This document shows, one piece after another, positions 8,920-17,400 of a DNA stretch of 64,000 bases; position 1 is the first letter of the stretch, and each line of letters starts with the position of its first letter. The notes under the pieces are model-generated. The model was given only the letters and a program-made list of their open reading frames with translations, was not told the DNA's origin and did no database searches. The translations under genes were made by a program, and so were the position numbers. The stretch is from Haladaptatus pallidirubidus (GTDB taxonomy: Archaea; Halobacteriota; Halobacteria; Halobacteriales; Haladaptataceae), in the NCBI RefSeq assembly GCF_020700235.1, contig NZ_CP085301.1, forward strand, positions 2,232,001 to 2,296,000, given 5' to 3'.

Positions 8920-9015
8920 TGGTTGGGAGTATGTGGTGTGCGTGGGACTCACGTTTCTCCACGGCAGCATAGAGAGAAAGGAAGATGGTGGGAGTGGTGT
9001 TCTGCGAGGCATTCC

Positions 9016-9031
9016 TGTGATAATGATCACA
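9016..9031. promoter_or_regulatory. Dyad TGTGATAATGATCACA, likely operator
   Basis: Six-base arms TGTGAT and ATCACA around a four-base core. It sits between the conserved element at 9045-9067 and the start of the four-gene operon, where a repressor or activator would bind. The arms happen to match the bacterial CRP pattern, but the binder here is more likely a local winged-helix protein. Confidence 0.45.
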
Positions 9032-9044
9032 ACATAGTTCTTAA

Positions 9045-9067
9045 CTTCTGTGGCCGTTCAAACAGGG
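9045..9067 (-). promoter_or_regulatory. Conserved promoter-like element, copy A
   Basis: On the minus strand this reads TTTGAACGGCCACAGAA followed by TTAAGAAC, with TTTAAA just upstream. A near copy lies at 10373-10395. Both copies lie upstream of a leftward operon headed by a DUF7344 gene, and just past the 3' end of a Bat-type HTH gene or remnant. The shared layout suggests a co-regulated promoter that was duplicated with its flank. Confidence 0.45.
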
Positions 9068-9097
9068 TGCTTTTAAATACCAATAGGTGGAACCGGG

Positions 9098-9340
9098 TTA
9101 GTCCGATACAGTTTCGCTTGATGACCCCAGGAGCGCATGTTCAAGCAGCGCTTCTTTGCCACGCCGAATCAAATCCGAGAGCGACTGCTGACTGAGGTCG
9201 AAAGAGATGTCAGAAAAGGCGGCGGCTGTCTGTGAAACTACTGTCCAAAAGATAGATTCCGAGGACACCTCGCTGACCAACTCTTGGACGTCAACCCACC
9301 GCATAATGAACTGAGTCTTTTTCGTTTCGAACGAACACAA
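9098..9340 (-). pseudogene. C-terminal remnant of a Bat-type HTH regulator
   Basis: The last third (FDLSQQSLSDLIRRGKEALL to EHALLG) is almost identical to the C-terminus of the intact regulator at 10425-11096. Ahead of it the frame is scrambled; pieces such as QTAAAFSDISF loosely match the helix before the recognition helix. Everything upstream of that, including the sensor domain, is missing. This looks like a partial duplication of the neighbouring gene, with the shared element at 9045-9067 as part of the copied block. Confidence 0.7.
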
Positions 9341-9373
9341 ACTAGGTCACGTCCGTTGCACCAGCGATACGAG

Positions 9374-9568
9374 TTACTGTGATTGGTGCGCTCCACCGGT
9401 TCTCACGGCGGTCGCATCCATGCAGTCAAGACAGCCAAACACCTCGTTGTCATTGTTCCCAAACACACGGGCAAAGTCTTGCGTGACGAACGCCCCACAG
9501 TTATAACATCGATATTCGCCAGCAGACGACTCATCGAGTGATCTCGGGTGTGATTGTGTGTCTGGCAT
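9374..9568 (-). CDS. DUF7563-type zinc-ribbon protein
   Basis: A 64-residue protein with a CYNCGAFV pair, the block FARVFGNNDNEVFG, and a second pair CLDC. This matches small haloarchaeal zinc-ribbon proteins of the DUF7563 type, whose function is not known. Start at the ATG at 9568 (MPDTQSH), since it begins 17 bases after the upstream zinc-ribbon gene stops; the frame stays open upstream into that gene. Third gene of a leftward run 10259 to 9374. Confidence 0.78.
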   Translation of the reverse strand: MPDTQSHPRSLDESSAGEYRCYNCGAFVTQDFARVFGNNDNEVFGCLDCMDATAVRTGGAHQSQ

Positions 9569-9585
9569 CGTTGTGAGTAATGATC

Positions 9586-9783
9586 TCAGGCGTTGTTCAT
9601 GCGCTTCCGGGTTGTATTCCCACACCGCGTACATTCGCTCATTCGGTATGGTTCTCGTGAGAAGGCAGCATTCGTGTTACCAGTACTCTCTGTGACAATC
9701 TCAACAGTCACACGATGAGGTGTTTGTGTACCACAGTGGCTGCACTGTTCAACTGTCTTCGTGAGATCTTGGTTTGTAGCCAT
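9586..9783 (-). CDS. DUF7835-type zinc-ribbon protein
   Basis: A 65-residue protein with cysteine pairs CSHCGTQTPH and CTRCG and the family block AAFSREPYRMSE between them. Function unknown; the fold should be a zinc beta-ribbon. Start at the ATG at 9783 (MATNQDL). It is the intact version of the frameshifted gene at 3124-3322. It sits between a DUF7344 gene and a DUF7563 gene on one message. Confidence 0.8.
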   Translation of the reverse strand: MATNQDLTKTVEQCSHCGTQTPHRVTVEIVTESTGNTNAAFSREPYRMSECTRCGNTTRKRMNNA

Positions 9784-9869
9784 TGTCTTGAACGATCGGC
9801 GAATCGGTATCAGCACTCTCCTGGTCTGTGACCGCTGGTTTTTCTACGTTTCGTAGTTTCACACCTCCA

Positions 9870-10259
9870 TCACACGAGATCATCCCAGTTCAACTCAGGA
9901 ACGTTGGGGGTGAGTTCAGCAGTGTGCGTCGTGGAGTCGTACATGACGAGGTTTGCCTCGGCTAATCGTGGGAGATGATTATGGTGTAACGTGGTGTAGA
10001 TGGATTTGGTTTCGCCATCCGGGATCTCTGTCCGTGTGTCAGCATCATACTCATATCGCGCGATTTCGGTCGCGAGGTCAGCGAGTGCCATCGGCGTCTG
10101 ATGATAGTTGAGACAATACAGCGCATAGCGACGACGCTTGTCGCTGAGTGCGTCGAATAGCAGGTTGAGTGATCCATCGTACCCGGCTGTCGTGAGCGCT
10201 GAGACTGCCGTTGTAACCCCTGTACCTGAGTTCGCGAGAGTGTGAGGTTCTGATGTCAT
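9870..10259 (-). CDS. DUF7344 winged-helix protein (canonical form)
   Basis: A 129-residue protein and the closest to the family norm here: helix LLFDALSDKRRRYALYCLNY, acidic helix ALADLATEIARYEYD, signature LHHNHLPRLAEANLVMYD, and wing STTHTAEL. It heads a three-gene leftward run with two zinc-ribbon genes. Its promoter region holds copy B of the conserved element (10373-10395) and an AT-rich box (aaattctg/tataaatt) beside it. Confidence 0.88.
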   Translation of the reverse strand: MTSEPHTLANSGTGVTTAVSALTTAGYDGSLNLLFDALSDKRRRYALYCLNYHQTPMALADLATEIARYEYDADTRTEIPDGETKSIYTTLHHNHLPRLAEANLVMYDSTTHTAELTPNVPELNWDDLV

Positions 10260-10372
10260 GGGTATGTTGGGATTCCGGAGAACTCTGTGATACCGTCTCC
10301 CGCGCTGAGATGGTACAGTACTCCCTCGTCCCGAGGAGGTATTCTGTTGGGTCTACCAGAACGAATTGTATA

Positions 10373-10395
10373 AATTCTGGGGCTGTTCAAACGGG
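10373..10395 (-). promoter_or_regulatory. Conserved promoter-like element, copy B
   Basis: On the minus strand it reads CCCCGTTTGAACAGCCCCAG followed by AATTTATAC, with TTTAAA just upstream. It matches copy A at 9045-9067 at most positions and has the same setting: after a Bat-type HTH gene and before a DUF7344-led operon. Confidence 0.45.
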
Positions 10396-10424
10396 GCGAT
10401 TTAAACTAAGCCCAGACAGAACAG

Positions 10425-11096
10425 CTATCCTGATGGTGTATTTTCTGAGCCGCCAAGCAAGGCGTGTTCAAGGAGAGCTTCATTGCCCCGGCGGATCAGA
10501 TCAGAGAGCGACTGTTGGCTAATGTCGAAGTCCGCTGCTAATTCAGACAGTGTGACTTCCCGGGGCGTCTGAAAGTAGCCTCGTTGGAGTGCGATCAACA
10601 ATGCCTCCCGTTGTTTTTCAGTGAGGACACTCTCTAAGAGATCACTCCCGGCTTCGCTGAGGACGTGCATTTTCCCAATCGTGTACTGAACATCGATTTC
10701 TCGACAATAGTTGTGGAACGTGGTGAGTTCTTTTTGTGACGGAAACAGCAATTCGAACTCCCATGCCTCATCGTCGTAGCCATGTGCACTTCGGATGATC
10801 ACCTCTGTCTCCGTGAACCCTTCAAAAAAGCCACCCTCCGGAATATCCCAATTCAGGAGATACAAGCGGCGATCCTCAACCTGGTCAATCTCAATAAGTT
10901 CCGAGACGTGATCGTTAGCGCGAATGCGTTCCTCGAATGCATCTACGTCACCATTCCACACCCAAAACAGAGGGACCACGTTTGTGTTAACGGGCACGAT
11001 TCGTTCGAATTCGATATGCATCTCTGTTCCTGCTGTGAGTAAACGGCCAAGCGCGAAGTCACTGGCAGGAAGAGAAAGTTCAACGAGCGTGGCCAT
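10425..11096 (-). CDS. Bat-type HTH_10 regulator
   Basis: A 223-residue transcription regulator from the ATG at 11096 (MATLVELSLPASDF), a start typical of the family. Residues about 1-150 form the Bat-associated sensor-like domain; about 165-215 form HTH_10 (LTEKQREALLIALQRGYFQTPR, then FDISQQSLSDLIRRGNEALL). There are no PAS or GAF domains, so this is the minimal form of the two large sensor-regulators nearby. Ligand and targets are unknown. A truncated copy of its 3' end lies at 9098-9340. Confidence 0.9.
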   Translation of the reverse strand: MATLVELSLPASDFALGRLLTAGTEMHIEFERIVPVNTNVVPLFWVWNGDVDAFEERIRANDHVSELIEIDQVEDRRLYLLNWDIPEGGFFEGFTETEVIIRSAHGYDDEAWEFELLFPSQKELTTFHNYCREIDVQYTIGKMHVLSEAGSDLLESVLTEKQREALLIALQRGYFQTPREVTLSELAADFDISQQSLSDLIRRGNEALLEHALLGGSENTPSG

Positions 11097-11366
11097 CAGT
11101 CCAAGTTGATACGTTCTTTCGCTGCTTAGTATCTGGGGTAGATGGCAGCTGTATTCTGTTTGGTGGAAGGCGCTAACAGCGGCTGTCCAAGCCATGATCG
11201 ACCGGATGTAGCAGCCGCACATAGATCGACATGGGGATACTGGGGGTATCCCACTTCCGCTTATGATTTTAGAGACACAACCATTTCCTCCCGAAACAAG
11301 TAGTTGCCGTTACACGATATTCATCAGTTGCATGGCCGAGAGAAATGGTTGATCGCAGCGTCGGGC

Positions 11367-11744
11367 TTAGAGCCACTTATCAGGGAGTTCGTCAGCATGG
11401 TTGTGCATCAATTTGAGGAGCGGCTGAATTTCGTCAAAGCGCGGTCCCTTTTGCACTGTGTTCGTCTCCCGATTCCATTTGATGAACCCCGTATCATCTA
11501 GCTTCGGCAAGTGCGTATGCGTCATACAAATCTTGAGCGATTCTAAATCCTCGTTTTCATATTCGATGTCGGCTGGAATCTGTGAATCGTCGTCCTGTGG
11601 ATTGTGCTCCAACAGCGCAAAGAGTAGTCTGCGACGATACGAGTTCGCGAGGGAATTGAGGACAGTATCCAACGACGCGTGGGATAGCGGGTCATCGGTT
11701 GAAACTGAGCCTGTTGTCTCATGATCTCTCACATCGGAATTCAT
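11367..11744 (-). CDS. Divergent DUF7344 winged-helix protein
   Basis: A 125-residue protein with the opening helix VLNSLANSYRRRLLFALLEH and the signature CMTHTHLPKLDDTGFIKWN, so it belongs with the DUF7344 set, but its middle (DIEYENEDLESL) and wing (TNTVQKG) are unlike the others. Predicted DNA binding. It lies downstream of the large 1128-residue sensor on the same strand, with a 230-base gap that could hold its own promoter. Confidence 0.82.
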   Translation of the reverse strand: MNSDVRDHETTGSVSTDDPLSHASLDTVLNSLANSYRRRLLFALLEHNPQDDDSQIPADIEYENEDLESLKICMTHTHLPKLDDTGFIKWNRETNTVQKGPRFDEIQPLLKLMHNHADELPDKWL

Positions 11745-11978
11745 TGGTGGGTAGTTGAGAGGGACGCTGTGAAAGTGTGGTGCCGAACATATCGCCCCCT
11801 GTTGAGAGATAAGGCGAAATATCTAGGTGACTGGCATTGGGTACAGATGATGTAGAGGTTCTGTCCAACCGAGAGGGAACAACCCCGCTTCCAATGATTA
11901 CCATCCAGAGATTAATTTGGATGTTATATATGTGGGCGTAATAGTTAGGCGTGTGTTTTTCGCGGAAAGCCACCGTGG

Positions 11979-14900
11979 TTAGCTATTGTCGAACACCATT
12001 ACACACAGTCTGCGTTGAGCCTCTCGCAGATGTTGAGTGAATGTCGACTGAGAGATATCGAGAGCTTCAGAGAGCTCATTGCCCGTCTGTACACGTGGTG
12101 ATTCGAAGAATCCACTCCGGTACGCAAATTGGAGGATCTCCTGTTGTCGGGATGTGAGGCGATCTTCAAACATCGCCAAGAATGTCAGTTCCGTTTCGAG
12201 CGCTCGGGTGAGCGCTCGACGCGAGAGCAATTCGAGATCGGGAACAGCTTGCTGAACTCCTTTGATAAACTCACGGACGGCAGCCGTCTCAGGAAGATTA
12301 ATGATGGCAGTTGCAGTCCCCGCATCGATGGTGAGTGTTTGCACCGTCGCGTCCCGGTCGAGGAACTGCGAGGCAAGTGTCGGGTCGGCCAATTGTGCCT
12401 TGAACAGGGCTTTTTTCTCACGATTGGCAAGACAGTGTAGTTCTTCAATGGCAAACGACTGCTCGCCAACAGCCACGAATTCATCCGGGGAGATACCTGT
12501 CGCAGTGAAGAATACGGTCGTGTCACCATCTGCTCCCGGAACGAGCCCCTCGAACTCGATCACACAACCAATTTCTCGAGCAAGACGACATAGTGGCGTT
12601 TCCGCTGCCGTCGATCGGAGCGTGAGTTCGACGCTGCTGTCCGTCTGGAGAGTTTCTCTGGTCTCGATAGCATGAATTGCGTGGGCGATCGTCTCTCCCA
12701 GTTCCGCCAGTCTGTCGGCATCGCGTTCGATGTCCTGTAATGTCCCTTCGTAGACTGTCAGGACGCCATAGACGGACTCATCGTACATAAGCGGAATACT
12801 AAGACATGAACGCGCACCTCGTTTGAGCGTGACTTCACGCCATGGTGTAGCCCGTGCATCAGTTGCGATGTCCGCAACGACCTGCATCTCTCCGGTTTGG
12901 ATCGCAGCTATGAACGGACTCCTCTCTGCCACCAATTCATCGACTTCAGTCGTGAGTTCGTCCAAATAGCTACTGTCGACACCCGCCCAGGCTCGCGGTT
13001 CCATCGCGTTGTCGTCCGCATCGAACTCGCCAATCCAGGCGAACTCGAAGAGAGCAGAGTTTGCCAACTGCTCGCAGACGGCCTCGTCGATCGCATCGAC
13101 TGTCTTAGCCTCCACCAGCACTTGGTCGATGTCTCGGATGAGCGTGTTGAGGCGGTCAAGACGTGTCAATTCTTCGTTCTGCCGTGCCAACTCCGCTTCA
13201 CCGTTGGCACGGTTCCACGCGGTCTCGACGGTTGCGGCGACCGTTTCCGCGAGGTGGACCGTCTGGTCGTCGAACGCGTCGGTCTGCGTCGAGCCGGCAC
13301 AGATGACGCCGTGCCTTCCGAGCGGCATAAGCGCCCGACTCCGCAATGGCGACTCCGAAACCCCGCTCTCCGAACCGTTGAGGTCGTTGTCGACATCAAC
13401 ATCATTGGCGACGAATGTCTGCCAAACCTCCTTGGAGAGGCCGTCGGGGACTCGAACGCTACCCGCCTCTGGTTCCAGATCCATGTGGCTGCTGTACTCT
13501 CGAATTTCGCCAGCCGCCTCGTCGTATCGCCAGAGCGCAGTGTATTCGACATCGAGGACATTCTGTGTGACTTCAGCCACATGGTCAGTGACCCTCTCCG
13601 TGTCAGCGTCTATTAGCTCCCTGCTCGCAGCATTGAGCCGTTTGAGGGACTCGTTGGCCTGCCGCAATTGCTCCTCGCGCTCGCGCAGGGCTTCCGTGGT
13701 CTGTTGGTGCTCAATGAGATCGGCGGCCTGGCGGGCCAAGATATCGAGGCGGCCAAGATCAAACTCAGAGAGGTCGCGTGGAGTTTCCCAGTGGGTGGAA
13801 AACATCCCGAGCACGTCCCCACTCCGCGAGACGAGCGGCGTGGTCTGAACCGCCCGGATGCCGGTCTGGCGGTAGGTCTCCAGATCCTCGGTTCCGGCTA
13901 TGAACTCGCACGTTTCGACGTCCGGCGCTATAACGCGCTCGCCGGTCCGGAGGGCCTTGCCACACGTGCTTCCATGTTCGGGGGTGACTCGCTGCCACGC
14001 CGATTCGGCCTCCCCGTTGAATCCACGGTGGGCGACGAGTTCGAGATCATTTCGGTCGGGATCGTAGAGCTGCACGCTCGCGAAGTCGGTGTCCATGATA
14101 GCGATCGCGGCATCAAGCACCCGATCGGAGAGCGTCTCGATGTTGTCTTCGCCGATCAGTTCGGTACTGATCTCCTGTAACTCTCGCGTAGCCGAAAGTT
14201 CGGCTTCGAGTTCGGCCTCGGCCTGTTTGCGCTCGGTGATATCCGACGCCGTCCCGAACCACTCGGTGATCTTGCCATCGTCGTCCAGTATGGGCACCGC
14301 CCGAGAGTGCGTCCAGCCTCGGGTTCCATCAACCTGTAGGACCTGGTGTTCCAACTCGAAGGTACTCTTGGTCTTGATGGCCTCGTCGATAGCGTCCTGG
14401 ACGCGCCCTTGCTCGTCGGATGGGATGTATTCGTCGATCCAATTAGACCGGGATTTGTCGGTATCAGCCATGAATTCCTGGCCTTCGAGTTCGTTCATTT
14501 CGGTCCAGTCGGGATTCATGCGAAAGATGACCTCCGAGGTAGCAGTCACGAATGCGTCGAGCCGTGCTTTGCTCTCGCGCAGGCGGTCATATGCCCGCTC
14601 TTTCGCTTGTTGGAGTTCGTCGCCACGGAGGATAATGTCTGCTGCGAGATGTGAATCAGTGGCATCCAGTTCCTGTAACAGCTCTTCTTTACCGTCTGCC
14701 TGAAATTGCCGGACGACTGGCGTGACGTCTTCGACGCGGTGAATAATAAAGTCGATCTCCCCAGTCGAGCTAAATACGGGTGAATTGGTCGGACTCCACC
14801 ACCGATCCTCGAACCCTCCACCTTGGAAATTTCGTCGGGGAATCGGATAGTAGGTAACTGGCATCACGTCGGCTTCCCGCTCCGCTTTGACCCGTTCGAG

Positions 14901-15365
14901 TGACGCTCGCAACCGGGGAACTCCTTCAGGATCAGGATCGCTAGGGTCAGGGGGAAAGACCTCAAACAACGTTTTGCCGATAATCTCTGCCCGCTTCGTC
15001 ATCGTCGCTTCCAAGTAAGCATCGCTCACTGCGACAATCTCGTAGTCGTCCGGTTTCACGATGAGATAGAGCCCAGGTACGTTCTCGAACAGTTCGCGAA
15101 ACGTCGCTTCGGTAGCTGCTGCTTCCGCCGTAGTACCATCAGAGCTGCGTTCCTTCGGTGGCCGCCACCACACCCGTCCCCGAGCACCCACCTTCTTCGT
15201 TTCGAGGATGTCATCCTCAACAAGCGTGTCGAGTTTGTTGTAGATCGTTCGGTCAGTGCAATCGAATTCCTCAGCGACCTCCGGCGTCGTGAACGGGGTG
15301 CCAGGCGGACCAAGGGTGTCGAACACGTCGAGAACGGTGGTGGGTGAGGGAGCAGGTGAACTCAT
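11979..15365 (-). CDS. Multi-PAS/GAF sensor with N-terminal wHTH and Bat-type HTH
   Basis: A 1128-residue soluble one-component regulator, larger than most of its kind. Order: N-terminal winged helix about 5-70 (FTTPEVAEEFDCTDRTIYNK), PAS about 85-225, PAS with PAC about 275-385 (ending TASDITERKQ), then three GAF domains about 400-550, 570-715 and 735-890, the Bat-associated domain about 895-1055, and HTH_10 about 1065-1118 (LTSRQQEILQFAYRSGFFESPR). Two DNA-binding domains, one at each end, are unusual. Start at the ATG at 15365 (MSSPAPSP). No kinase core, so the signal must pass directly to DNA binding. Confidence 0.9.
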   Translation of the reverse strand: MSSPAPSPTTVLDVFDTLGPPGTPFTTPEVAEEFDCTDRTIYNKLDTLVEDDILETKKVGARGRVWWRPPKERSSDGTTAEAAATEATFRELFENVPGLYLIVKPDDYEIVAVSDAYLEATMTKRAEIIGKTLFEVFPPDPSDPDPEGVPRLRASLERVKAEREADVMPVTYYPIPRRNFQGGGFEDRWWSPTNSPVFSSTGEIDFIIHRVEDVTPVVRQFQADGKEELLQELDATDSHLAADIILRGDELQQAKERAYDRLRESKARLDAFVTATSEVIFRMNPDWTEMNELEGQEFMADTDKSRSNWIDEYIPSDEQGRVQDAIDEAIKTKSTFELEHQVLQVDGTRGWTHSRAVPILDDDGKITEWFGTASDITERKQAEAELEAELSATRELQEISTELIGEDNIETLSDRVLDAAIAIMDTDFASVQLYDPDRNDLELVAHRGFNGEAESAWQRVTPEHGSTCGKALRTGERVIAPDVETCEFIAGTEDLETYRQTGIRAVQTTPLVSRSGDVLGMFSTHWETPRDLSEFDLGRLDILARQAADLIEHQQTTEALREREEQLRQANESLKRLNAASRELIDADTERVTDHVAEVTQNVLDVEYTALWRYDEAAGEIREYSSHMDLEPEAGSVRVPDGLSKEVWQTFVANDVDVDNDLNGSESGVSESPLRSRALMPLGRHGVICAGSTQTDAFDDQTVHLAETVAATVETAWNRANGEAELARQNEELTRLDRLNTLIRDIDQVLVEAKTVDAIDEAVCEQLANSALFEFAWIGEFDADDNAMEPRAWAGVDSSYLDELTTEVDELVAERSPFIAAIQTGEMQVVADIATDARATPWREVTLKRGARSCLSIPLMYDESVYGVLTVYEGTLQDIERDADRLAELGETIAHAIHAIETRETLQTDSSVELTLRSTAAETPLCRLAREIGCVIEFEGLVPGADGDTTVFFTATGISPDEFVAVGEQSFAIEELHCLANREKKALFKAQLADPTLASQFLDRDATVQTLTIDAGTATAIINLPETAAVREFIKGVQQAVPDLELLSRRALTRALETELTFLAMFEDRLTSRQQEILQFAYRSGFFESPRVQTGNELSEALDISQSTFTQHLREAQRRLCVMVFDNS

Positions 15366-15630
15366 AGCACGGTGTTGGAATAGGGCAATCAAAAAGATTC
15401 GATCAACAGAAACAGACACATCACGATTTACAATAAAACGGTTTACCCCGTGATGACGAACGATCTCGACTACCCATTGTGCGTTGCACATAAGTAAAAG
15501 TCCGTTTGATCCGACCCACTAAGCCGGTTCCAGAGTCTCTTCGCTAGAGTCCTCATGCGGGAAGCATCACAAAGTAACTCTTGTCCCAAAATAGCCCACC
15601 ATGACCCAGTAACTCGTTCAAGGAACTCAG

Positions 15631-15999
15631 GTGAAAATGACCGACCGAGGGGACGATTCACCACCAGACGATTCCGAAAACGCGTTTCACACGCGATATT
15701 CCAGCGACGAACCACCAAGTAAGGCAGTAGTCCAGGCACTTGCAGCGGTCGAAGGGGTTGCGCCAGCGGAACTTAAGTTACTCTACGAGTCGATCGATCC
15801 CGAAGCGCTCGATACATTGTTCGATACCGCGGTAATTGGTCAAGAAGAGGGAAATCTGGTGATCAAGTTTTCTGCCTCAGGTCATCGGGTGATTATCAGG
15901 AGTGACGAGAGTATTACTATCCCCGTGGACATAGAGGAGGTTATCCAAAACAGCGGTATTCGAAGACGAACATTCCCTTCTCACCTAGGATGGCCTTGA
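15631..15999 (+). CDS. HalOD1 output-domain protein
   Basis: A 122-residue HalOD1 protein, the most diverged of the four. Helix SKAVVQALAAVEGV, block LKLLYESIDPEALDTLFD, strands GNLVIKFSASGHRVIIRS. The usual FxYxGYxV core reads FSASGHRV. GTG at 15631 fits an AGGA about seven bases upstream; ATG at 15637 is the alternative. It is divergent from the giant sensor gene and closes the regulatory array. Confidence 0.8.
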   Translation: MKMTDRGDDSPPDDSENAFHTRYSSDEPPSKAVVQALAAVEGVAPAELKLLYESIDPEALDTLFDTAVIGQEEGNLVIKFSASGHRVIIRSDESITIPVDIEEVIQNSGIRRRTFPSHLGWP

Positions 16000-16431
16000 G
16001 GGCAGAAATCCAAATTCTGAAGAGATGTACCTTGTGAACGGACGAAATATGTTTCCCCGAGGGCAGCGACCCGCCGAGTTCCACTTCCGCTTACAAACGA
16101 AGGCGGAAGTAACCCACACACCACTACTTCCAGTGAAATACTCCACAATATCCCCTCTACCAGCTGAAAACGGTATTTTACGTTTTTATAAATCGTATAT
16201 TGCTATAATAAATCCCGGTCCGGATAATTGAGGGCGGAGAGAGTTCTATCAATCCCGGAGTACGTCGGATCGGGGCATTTCGATTAGTTCGAGTCCCGTT
16301 AATGAAACCCACGAACGACACAATCGGTTCGATATAGACGAGTAACTCGCCTGAGACAGTAGAACAGCGGTGGTCAATCCGTCCTACTCTTCGATGACCG
16401 CTTCGACAGTGACAGCCGTAGTAGGGGGGCA
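16000..16431. other. Intergenic at the composition boundary
   Basis: About 430 bases with no supported gene. Base composition changes around here: AT-rich to the left, GC-richer to the right. The left half contains cttccgcttacaaacgaagg and an AT-rich run near 16180-16210. No tRNA gene or direct repeat marking an integration site is visible. Confidence 0.45.
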
Positions 16432-17400
16432 TCACCCGAATTCCATGACTCGGCGGATTCCCTCCGTGATGCGGTCGGCGTCGGGCACGTAGTCGTCTTC
16501 CCGTGCGAACAACGGAAACGGTACGTCGTACCCGGTTACGCGCTCCGTCGGTGCTTCGAGATAGAGAAACGCCTCTTCGGTGATTCGGGCAGTAATTTCC
16601 GCCCCCATTCCGGCAGTCATCGGTGCCTCGTGGACTACGGCGCACCGCCCCGTTTTCTTTACGGAGTTAACGATCGTCTCCGTATCGAGCGGATACAGCG
16701 TTCGAGGGTCAATAACCTCGACGTCGGCGTCGATGGTTTCGACGGCGTCGAGCGTCTCGCGCAACATCGACCCCCAAGCGATGACCGTAACGTCGTCGCC
16801 GGGTTCAACGACCCGTGCCTCGCCCAGTAGGATTTCGTAATCGTCCGGGACGTCCTCGCGGAACGACCGGTATAGACGGGTCGGCTCCATGAATACAACG
16901 GGGTCAGGATGTCGAATGGCAGCCGTGAGCAGACCTTTCGTCTCCGCCGGTGACGAGGGAAAAACTACTTTCAAACCGGGAATGTGGGCGAATCCGGCTT
17001 CGAAGCTCTCGGAGTGAAGCTCCAGCGCATGAATACCACCGCCGTAGGGCGTCCGTATCGTCATCGGACACTCGACCGACCCTCGAGTTCGACTTCGGAT
17101 GCGTGCGACGTGCTGAGCGAGTTGGTGGAATCCCTGGTACAGGAAGCTCTGGAACTGGATTTCCGGAACCGGTCGTAATCCCGTGGCGGCGAGACCGACC
17201 CCGACCCCGACGATGCCAGCCTCCGCAACCGGTGCATCGAACACTCGGTTCGGATAGTCGTGAATGAGTCCTTCGGTCGCTCGGAACACCCCACCGGCGC
17301 GACCGACATCCTCCCCGTAAACGATAACGTCGTCGTCGCGTTCCAACTCCGACCGCAACGTCTCGCGGACGGCTTCGATCATTCTGAGCCGTTCAGCCAT
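16432..17400 (-). CDS. 2-oxoacid dehydrogenase E1 component, beta subunit
   Basis: A 322-residue thiamine-diphosphate enzyme subunit of the pyruvate / branched-chain 2-oxoacid / acetoin dehydrogenase family. Visible: VYGEDVGRAGGVFRAT, the Glu-containing strand, DAPVAEAGIVGVGVGLA, and the C-terminal transketolase-like half (AWGSMLRETLDAVE, then VIDPRTLYPLD). Its start ATG at 17400 overlaps the last eight bases of the alpha-subunit gene, so the two are translationally coupled. No E2 (lipoyl acyltransferase) or E3 gene follows. Substrate cannot be told from the sequence. Confidence 0.9.
   Translation of the reverse strand: MAERLRMIEAVRETLRSELERDDDVIVYGEDVGRAGGVFRATEGLIHDYPNRVFDAPVAEAGIVGVGVGLAATGLRPVPEIQFQSFLYQGFHQLAQHVARIRSRTRGSVECPMTIRTPYGGGIHALELHSESFEAGFAHIPGLKVVFPSSPAETKGLLTAAIRHPDPVVFMEPTRLYRSFREDVPDDYEILLGEARVVEPGDDVTVIAWGSMLRETLDAVETIDADVEVIDPRTLYPLDTETIVNSVKKTGRCAVVHEAPMTAGMGAEITARITEEAFLYLEAPTERVTGYDVPFPLFAREDDYVPDADRITEGIRRVMEFG

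Noticed and set aside
16178..16431. Minus-strand frame past the E1 beta gene that might be the start of an E2
   Set aside because: No lipoyl-domain motif or start codon; reads as non-coding.
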